DNA from: Lachnospiraceae bacterium
Lineage (GTDB): Bacteria; Bacillota; Clostridia; Lachnospirales; Lachnospiraceae
Length of the DNA: 5,273 nucleotides
Assembly: GCA_017477005.1 (NCBI GenBank)
Contig: JAFUXY010000138.1
Location: forward strand, 1 to 5,273
Direction: 5' to 3'
Position numbers and translations under genes: made by a program. The stretch's first letter is position 1, and the number at the start of each line of letters is the position of its first letter. Below, piece after piece: positions 1-5,273 of this stretch. The notes below the pieces were generated by a model. That model searched no databases and was not told the origin of the DNA. It worked only from the letters and a program-made list of their open reading frames with translations.

Positions 1-1987
1 CCCTCTTGAATCGCTTGTCCAGCTCATAATGTGTCATAGAAATGATCGTGGGTCTGCCATGCGGGCAGTGATAAGGATTGTCCAGGGTCAGAAGCTCGTC
101 AATCAGCGCTTCCGCTTCGGCAAAGGACAGATGGTGATTCCCCTTGACCGCCGCCTTGCAGGACATGGACGCTACCTTTTCCGTGAGCAGCGATTCCTCA
201 TCGAGTCGTTTGTTGTCGGCCCACAGCGCGATTACGTCCAAAAACAGCTCCCAAGTATTCTTCACCGGCAGATTCCCGGGGATCGCGTCGATCGCGTAAT
301 CCTTGCCCCCGAAATGGGACACCGAAAATCCCAGTTTTTTCAGCAATCCGTCGAACCGCCGCAGCGCCCCCTCTTCCGCCAAAGACAAGGACACGATCTC
401 AGGCGGCGACATATACTGGCTGGTCATCTCCTGATGCGAAAGCTGCTCCATAAACCGTTCATACAGTACCTTTTCATGCGCGGCATGTTGATCAATAATA
501 TACATCGAATTTTCGTATTCCACGATCCAGAATGTGCCAAAGACTTCGCCGACGATCCGATGCCGGGGCTTGGCCTCCTCCGACAAAAACGAAAGCTGCT
601 GCGGTTTGCCGGCAGCCCCCTCGGTCGAAAAAGACTCTTTCTGGCCGGAGCCTGTCTCCTCCGTCTGAAATTCCTCCCGTTCCTCCCTCTCTTTGGCTTG
701 AAAGCCTTCCGGTCTTTCCAGCTTTTCCGCAACCAGGAACGGCCCTTCCATAGCGACTGTATCCGTCGGGATTCTGTGGGAGACTGGCTCAGCCGCCGCG
801 TCCAAAGAGCTATTTTCCATCTCTTCCGAGCGGTAATCATACTGCCTGCTATAAGGTGAATCGTTTCGAATCTGACGCTGGATTTTCTCCTTCATTTCCA
901 ACAGACGGTTGGTCTCAAACGGTTCTGCGCCCATAGGCACCGTCTCTGGCTTGGGCCGCTTGTCCTCCTTCAGCGGCACCTGCGCAATATCCTCCCGCTC
1001 TGTCAACACCGTATGTACCGCTTGTTTCACGAGATCATAGACGACCTGCTCATCGAAGAAACGCACATCCTGCTTGGTCGGATGCACATTGACATCGCAT
1101 CCCTCTCCGACAAATTCCAAATTCAACACGCAGAACGGATACATATGCTGCATCAAAAAGCCGACATACCCCTCCTCGATGGCTCGCTGCAAAATCCGGC
1201 TCTTGATAAACCGTCCCCCGACGAAGAAGGATTCAAACGCCCGGTTTCCCCGATGCACCTGCGGCGTACCGATGTACCCCGAAATCGACAGCCGCTCATC
1301 CCGAAACGAAACCGGCAAAAGCTCCCTCGCAATGCTCCGCCCATACACCTCGTAGATCGCGTCCTTTAGATTGCCGTTTCCGGCGGTCGCTAATTTTTCG
1401 GTGCCATTGGTCACAAACCGAAATGAAACCGACGGATGCGACAACGCCAGCCGCTCCATGATTTCATTGATATAATTTCCCTCAGTCATCGGCGATTTCA
1501 GAAATTTCCGCCGCGCCGGTGTGTTGTAGAAAATTTGCCGCACGAAGATACTCGTCCCCTCCGGACCGCCGATTTCATCACAGGAGACCTCCCTGGCTCC
1601 CTCGATCACATAATGCGTCGCGGTAATATCCTCTTGGCGCTTGGTGATCATTTCGACCTTTGAGACCGCCGCAATCGACGACAAAGCCTCTCCCCGAAAC
1701 CCCAGAGAACGCACCGTGCGCAGATCCTCTGCCGTGTCGATCTTGCTGGTCGCGTGACGCAGAAATGCCTTTGGCACCTCGTCTGACGCAATACCATAGC
1801 CATTGTCTGTGACTCGAATCAGCGACGTGCCGCCATCCCGTATTTCCGTCGTAATTGCCGACGCGCCCGCATCGATGGCGTTTTCGACAAGCTCCTTGAC
1901 CACAGAGGACGGCCGCTCCACGACCTCCCCCGCTGCAATTTTATCGATCGTATCCTCCGACAATTGGTGAATCCGTGCTTCTGACAT
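1..1987 (-). CDS. mutL: DNA mismatch repair endonuclease MutL (3' end cut by the window edge)
   Basis: MutL couples mismatch recognition by MutS to strand incision. About 662 residues are visible and the frame is still open at base 1. The last residues (a FKR-type ending just after the CPHGRP motif) match the usual MutL C-terminus, so probably only a few residues and the stop are missing. The GHKL ATPase domain spans about residues 1-215, with E32 and N36 in KELVENAIDAG, D61 in TDNGYGI and GFRGEAL at 96-102. A transducer domain follows, with the ATP-contacting K305 in NVHPTK. A charged, Glu-rich linker covers about 335-472. The C-terminal domain carries the endonuclease motif DQHA(X)2E(X)4E at 499-510, SCKAAVK with C610, and CPHGRP with C641 and H643. 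These are the metal-site motifs of MutL from organisms without MutH. Q524 in QYMSPP is a likely beta-clamp contact. The gene lies 37 bases after mutS and is probably cotranscribed with it. ATG at 1987 is chosen because GGAG lies 7 bases upstream. Identification is secure. Confidence 0.97.
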   Translation of the reverse strand, partial: MSEARIHQLSEDTIDKIAAGEVVERPSSVVKELVENAIDAGASAITTEIRDGGTSLIRVTDNGYGIASDEVPKAFLRHATSKIDTAEDLRTVRSLGFRGEALSSIAAVSKVEMITKRQEDITATHYVIEGAREVSCDEIGGPEGTSIFVRQIFYNTPARRKFLKSPMTEGNYINEIMERLALSHPSVSFRFVTNGTEKLATAGNGNLKDAIYEVYGRSIARELLPVSFRDERLSISGYIGTPQVHRGNRAFESFFVGGRFIKSRILQRAIEEGYVGFLMQHMYPFCVLNLEFVGEGCDVNVHPTKQDVRFFDEQVVYDLVKQAVHTVLTEREDIAQVPLKEDKRPKPETVPMGAEPFETNRLLEMKEKIQRQIRNDSPYSRQYDYRSEEMENSSLDAAAEPVSHRIPTDTVAMEGPFLVAEKLERPEGFQAKEREEREEFQTEETGSGQKESFSTEGAAGKPQQLSFLSEEAKPRHRIVGEVFGTFWIVEYENSMYIIDQHAAHEKVLYERFMEQLSHQEMTSQYMSPPEIVSLSLAEEGALRRFDGLLKKLGFSVSHFGGKDYAIDAIPGNLPVKNTWELFLDVIALWADNKRLDEESLLTEKVASMSCKAAVKGNHHLSFAEAEALIDELLTLDNPYHCPHGRPTIISMTHYELDKRFKR

Positions 1988-1998
1988 ACCCATTCTCC
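1988..1998 (-). promoter_or_regulatory. Ribosome binding site of mutL
   Basis: Read on the minus strand, GGAG (1998-1995) sits 7 bases before the ATG at 1987. A second in-frame ATG at 1993 would add only Met-Gly, but it is a single base from the GGAG, too close for normal initiation. The 1987 start is therefore preferred. The 37-base mutS-mutL gap otherwise contains only the short palindrome TTGCGCAA (2006-2013) and no terminator. Confidence 0.75.
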
Positions 1999-2024
1999 AT
2001 TTGTATTGCGCAAACGCCGGTTCC

Positions 2025-4676
2025 TTACCACTCCTTGGCCTTCTGCTGCAGCTCGTGCAGCTTCATCAAAGCCTCCATCGGAGTCGTTGTATTGAGATCT
2101 AAAACCAGCAGTTCATTGTAGATCGCGTCCTTGGCCTTCTGCCGTTCGTCCACCGGAAGCACCCGGTCAAACAAAGATATCTGGTGGTTTTCGACGCATT
2201 GTTCTCCGGAAGCCGCCTCTTTGATCACACCGGCCACGTCGTTGGCGATCAGATCCTCCACAATTTCTCCGGCGCGTTGAATCACCGAATCCGGCACTCC
2301 GGCGAGCTTGGCCACCTGGATTCCGTAACTCTTGTCCGCCCCGCCCGGAATGATCTTTCGCAAAAAGACGATTTCTTCTCCCTGCTCCCGCACCGCAATG
2401 CAGAAATTTTTCACGCCGTCCAGTTTTCCTTCGAGTTCTGTCAATTCATGGTAATGCGTAGCGAACAAAGTTTTGGCGCCGAGAATGTCAGGGTCGGCGA
2501 TCCGCTCCACAACCGCCCATGCGATCGCCAATCCGTCAAAGGTGCTCGTTCCCCGCCCGATTTCATCCAAAATGAGTAGAGAGTGCTTGGTCGCATGCAG
2601 CAGAATATTCGCCACCTCATTCATCTCGACCATGAAGGTGCTCTGCCCCGAGGCGAGGTCGTCCGACGCGCCCACCCGCGTAAAGATCCGATCCACAATG
2701 CCGATCGTCGCCTTCTCTGCCGGTACAAAACTCCCAATCTGGGCGAGAAGCACGATCAGCGCGGTCTGACGCATATAGGTGGATTTTCCAGCCATATTCG
2801 GCCCGGTGATAATCGAAAGGCGGGTATCCTCCGCGTCCAAATGTGTGTCATTCGGGACAAACTGCCCATCGGAAATCATCTGCTCGATCACCGGATGGCG
2901 GCCCCGGACGATGTCAATAGTGTCCTGGGTTGTTACCTCTGGCCGCACATAATGATTTTTTCGTGCGACCTGCGCCAAAGACTGGAGCATATCGAGATTC
3001 GCCAACAGTTTGGCCTGCGTCTGCACCCGGGGAATCTGCTCCACGATCTGCGCCAAAATATTCTGGTAGAGGTCGTATTCCAAATGCACAAGCCGGTCCT
3101 GCGCTCCCATGATCGTGTTTTCGAGTTCTTTCAATTCCGGCGTGAAAAACCGCTCAGCGTTTGTCAGCGTTTGCTTGCGGATGAAATAATCCGGCACCAG
3201 CTCTTTGTACGAATTGGTGACCTCGAGATAATATCCAAACACCTTGTTGTACTTGATCCGCAGATTCTTGATGCCGGTCTTTTCCCGCTCCTTGCTTTCG
3301 AGGTCGGCGAGCCATTTTTTCCCATCGGTCTGCGCCGCGCGCAGCGTGTCCACTTCCTCGAGAAATCCCGTACGGATGATCCCACCGTCGTGAACCGAAA
3401 CCGGCGGATCCTCCTGAATGGATTCATCAATCAACAAAAACAGATCCATCATCGGATCGATCTGTGCAAAAATGCCCGAAAGCCCCTTGCTCTCCGTCTC
3501 ATTCAGCAGAGCCTTCACCTCTTTTAATACGCCAATCGACTGCTTGAACGCCAACAGATCCCTTGGATTGGCGTTTCGATAAGAAATCCGCGTCAACAGT
3601 CGCTCAAGGTCATAGACGTGGGACAGCGCCTCCCGCAGCTCCTCCCGCAGCAGATTGTCCTCAAACAATTCCTCTACCGCATCGGCTCGCTCCCGAATCT
3701 TCTCCACATCCACAAGAGGCTGTTCGATGGAGCTGCGCAAGAGCCTCGCGCCCATGGCCGTTTTGGTTCGATCCAGTACCCAGAACAAAGACCCCCGTTT
3801 TCCCTTGTCCCGCATTGTTTCAGAAAGCTCAAGGTTGCGCCTCGTCGAAAGATCCAGCAGCATATACGAGGTGTCTGTGTAGACGGTAATCAGCCGCATA
3901 TGCGATAGCTCCTGCCGCTGCGTTTCGTGCAGATAAACGATCGTCGCGCCGGCGGCCGTCGTAGCGGCGTCCATCGCTTCAAGTCCCAAAACCGAAAGAT
4001 CCGAAACGGCGTACTGCTCGAGGATGGCCCGCTTCATAGCGGAAGGCTCCAACTCCGTCTCCTCGATTACCGTAACAGGCAGCTCTTCGCCCTGCATCGT
4101 CAGCGACAACAACGTGTTTTCCTCCGCCGCCACCGCCAATTGCAGTGCTTCGTTTGTGATGATCTCCGTCGGAGAAAACTTGCGAACCTCGTCCGCCATC
4201 GCGGAAACGGTCTCCACCTGAGTCGCGAAAAAATCGCCGGTGGAAACGTCCGCAAAGGCCAGACCGATCTGTCCGTTTATTTGCATAGCCGCGCAGAGAT
4301 AATTATTTTTGTCCTCCGAAAGCGCCGCCGTGTCGATATTGGTGCCAGGCGTGACGATGCGCACCACGTCGCGTTTGACAATGCCCTTGGCTGTTTTGGG
4401 GTCCTCGAGCTGTTCGCAGATCGCGACCTTGTGCCCGGCCTTCACGAGCCGCCCGAGATAGGAATCCACCGCATGAAACGGAATCCCGCACATGGGCGCC
4501 CGCTCCTTCAAGCCGCAGTTTTTCCCGGTCAGCACCAGATCCAGCTCCTTGGACACGATCTTTGCATCCTCAAAAAACATTTCGTAAAAATCGCCGAGCC
4601 GATAAAACAAAATACAGTCCTTGTACTGCTCCTTCGTCTCGAGATATCGTTTCATCATTGGCGAATACTCGCACAT
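2025..4676 (-). CDS. mutS: DNA mismatch repair protein MutS
   Basis: MutS scans DNA as a dimer, binds mispairs and small loops, and on ATP binding becomes a sliding clamp that recruits MutL. The protein has 883 residues, normal for bacterial MutS1. The N-terminal mismatch-binding domain contains GDFYEMF, where F30 stacks on the mispair and E32 contacts it. A connector domain follows, then the lever and clamp region with FGYYLEV at 480-486. The C-terminal ABC-type ATPase has Walker A GPNMAGKS at 625-632, the signature SGQST with S679, Walker B LILDE with D704-E705, and H741 in THYHE. Near the C-terminus, QISLF at 832-836 fits a beta-clamp-binding peptide, and the end has the usual helical tail. 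The start is ATG at 4676. An in-frame TTG at 4694 is rejected because it would place the strong Shine-Dalgarno inside the gene. No key residue is missing and no frameshift is seen. mutL follows after 37 bases. Confidence 0.99.
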   Translation of the reverse strand: MCEYSPMMKRYLETKEQYKDCILFYRLGDFYEMFFEDAKIVSKELDLVLTGKNCGLKERAPMCGIPFHAVDSYLGRLVKAGHKVAICEQLEDPKTAKGIVKRDVVRIVTPGTNIDTAALSEDKNNYLCAAMQINGQIGLAFADVSTGDFFATQVETVSAMADEVRKFSPTEIITNEALQLAVAAEENTLLSLTMQGEELPVTVIEETELEPSAMKRAILEQYAVSDLSVLGLEAMDAATTAAGATIVYLHETQRQELSHMRLITVYTDTSYMLLDLSTRRNLELSETMRDKGKRGSLFWVLDRTKTAMGARLLRSSIEQPLVDVEKIRERADAVEELFEDNLLREELREALSHVYDLERLLTRISYRNANPRDLLAFKQSIGVLKEVKALLNETESKGLSGIFAQIDPMMDLFLLIDESIQEDPPVSVHDGGIIRTGFLEEVDTLRAAQTDGKKWLADLESKEREKTGIKNLRIKYNKVFGYYLEVTNSYKELVPDYFIRKQTLTNAERFFTPELKELENTIMGAQDRLVHLEYDLYQNILAQIVEQIPRVQTQAKLLANLDMLQSLAQVARKNHYVRPEVTTQDTIDIVRGRHPVIEQMISDGQFVPNDTHLDAEDTRLSIITGPNMAGKSTYMRQTALIVLLAQIGSFVPAEKATIGIVDRIFTRVGASDDLASGQSTFMVEMNEVANILLHATKHSLLILDEIGRGTSTFDGLAIAWAVVERIADPDILGAKTLFATHYHELTELEGKLDGVKNFCIAVREQGEEIVFLRKIIPGGADKSYGIQVAKLAGVPDSVIQRAGEIVEDLIANDVAGVIKEAASGEQCVENHQISLFDRVLPVDERQKAKDAIYNELLVLDLNTTTPMEALMKLHELQQKAKEW

Positions 4677-4688
4677 AGTCTCTCCTTT
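4677..4688 (-). promoter_or_regulatory. Ribosome binding site of mutS
   Basis: Read on the minus strand, AAAGGAG ends 5 bases before the ATG at 4676. This is a near-perfect Shine-Dalgarno sequence at good spacing. It decides the mutS start, because the alternative in-frame TTG at 4694 lies upstream of this site and has no comparable purine block at the right distance. The site fills most of the 30-base gap after the flavoprotein gene, leaving little room for a separate promoter or terminator. Confidence 0.85.
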
Positions 4689-4706
4689 TTTCAAAACCTC
4701 TTTGTA

Positions 4707-5273
4707 TTACACTTCCCCCTGCGATGCAACCACCGCCTCGGCCGCCTTCATCCCATCCATAGCCGCAGACGTAATCCCCCCGGCGTACCCGGCTCCTTCT
4801 CCACAAGGGTACAATCCGTGGATCGTTGATTCAAAGGCCTCGTTTCGCAGGATACGTACTGGCGAGGACGTGCGGCTCTCCACGCCGGATAAAATCATTT
4901 CCTCATCCCAGAATCCCCGCATTTTTTCATCCATTGCCCGGACGCCGTGGATCCAGCTCTCCTCCATCTCCTTCCCCAGCAGTCCCCGCAGATTCACAAA
5001 AGCGCGCTCCCCCTGCGTACACGAAGAAAACCGTCCATAACCAGTGCTTTTTCGATTGGCGACAAAATCCCCCAAGAGCTGCTGGGGGATCCGGCCATCC
5101 GCCAGATGAAACGCCGCTTCTTCCAGCTTTTGCTGATACTGAAGCCCAACTAAAGGATATCCCTCGGACAGCTCCCCTTGAAGACCTTCGCTCTCTGGAT
5201 CCACCGGTAACACCAACGCGCTGTTGGCATTGACGCAGTCCCGCTTCGACTCGCTCATTCCATTGACGCATAG
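4707..5273 (-). CDS. FAD-dependent dehydrogenase, COG2509 type (C-terminal part only)
   Basis: This is the last 188 residues of a flavoprotein whose start lies beyond the right edge. The frame is open to base 5273 and ends in TAA at 4709-4707. The C-terminal block GLYPCGEGAGYAGG, with GEGAGYAGG at 4802-4776 followed by ITSAAMDG and an AAEAV helix, is the FAD-binding closing motif of the BaiN/HI0933-like and COG2509 flavoproteins. Upstream of it are VESRTSSPVRI and, near the right edge, VNGMSESKRD with NANSAL, both of which I recognise from COG2509 uncharacterised FAD-dependent dehydrogenases. Whole proteins of this family are usually a little over 500 residues, so the N-terminal Rossmann fold should lie outside the window. 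Substrate and role are unknown. It is probably cytoplasmic: no membrane segment appears in the visible part. mutS begins 30 bases downstream, suggesting cotranscription. Family assignment is confident, function is not. An internal ATG at 5258 is not the real start, because conserved sequence continues upstream of it. Confidence 0.9.
   Translation of the reverse strand, partial: LCVNGMSESKRDCVNANSALVLPVDPESEGLQGELSEGYPLVGLQYQQKLEEAAFHLADGRIPQQLLGDFVANRKSTGYGRFSSCTQGERAFVNLRGLLGKEMEESWIHGVRAMDEKMRGFWDEEMILSGVESRTSSPVRILRNEAFESTIHGLYPCGEGAGYAGGITSAAMDGMKAAEAVVASQGEV

Noticed and set aside
29..859. Plus-strand open frame of 276 codons
   Set aside because: It is antisense to the mutL linker and endonuclease region, where the minus strand carries unambiguous conserved motifs.
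1..1987. Possible pseudogene status of mutL because no stop codon is seen
   Set aside because: The frame is open throughout and all conserved motifs are in register. The gene simply runs off the window close to its normal end.
2006..2013. Palindrome TTGCGCAA in the mutS-mutL gap
   Set aside because: It is only eight bases, has no loop or T-run, and is expected by chance. It is not a terminator and not a convincing operator.
1819..2031. Minus-strand frame overlapping the mutS-mutL junction
   Set aside because: It is out of frame with mutL and covers the mutL N-terminal ATPase codons. Its product is Arg-rich with no family resemblance.
2583..3527. Plus-strand open frame of 314 codons
   Set aside because: It lies wholly antisense to the mutS core region, has no recognisable domain, and is Arg-, His- and Leu-rich, as expected from reading a GC-biased gene backwards.
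3927..4829. Plus-strand open frame of 300 codons
   Set aside because: It is antisense to the 5' part of mutS and the end of the flavoprotein gene, with shadow-type composition and no recognisable motif.

Overview
The window is a compact stretch of bacterial chromosome. All three recognisable genes lie on the minus strand, so they are transcribed from high to low coordinates. In that order they are: the C-terminal part of a COG2509-type FAD-dependent dehydrogenase (5273 to 4707), complete mutS (4676 to 2025), and nearly complete mutL (1987 to the window edge at base 1). The intergenic gaps are only 30 and 37 bases. Each holds a Shine-Dalgarno sequence and no visible terminator or promoter, so the three genes probably share one transcript.

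The organism is most likely a member of the Bacillota, Clostridia-like, with moderately high GC (roughly mid-50s percent by eye). Four things point this way. MutL carries the metal-dependent endonuclease site that marks mismatch repair without MutH. MutS ends in a Gram-positive-style clamp-binding peptide. The Shine-Dalgarno sequences are strong and purine-rich. Homologues of the flavoprotein are common in Clostridia. Genus cannot be settled from this sequence.

MutS and MutL form the core of methyl-independent mismatch repair. MutS finds the mismatch and becomes an ATP-bound sliding clamp. It recruits MutL, whose C-terminal endonuclease, activated by the beta clamp, nicks the new strand. All hallmark motifs I looked for in both proteins are present, and both have a candidate beta-clamp-binding peptide. 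The role of the COG2509 flavoprotein is not established, and its link to repair here rests only on position.

I found no RNA gene, mobile element, CRISPR array, repeat family or undescribed system. This is an ordinary housekeeping locus. Several long plus-strand reading frames exist, but all lie antisense to the three genes and look like codon-bias shadows. No stretch over 300 bases is without a gene.
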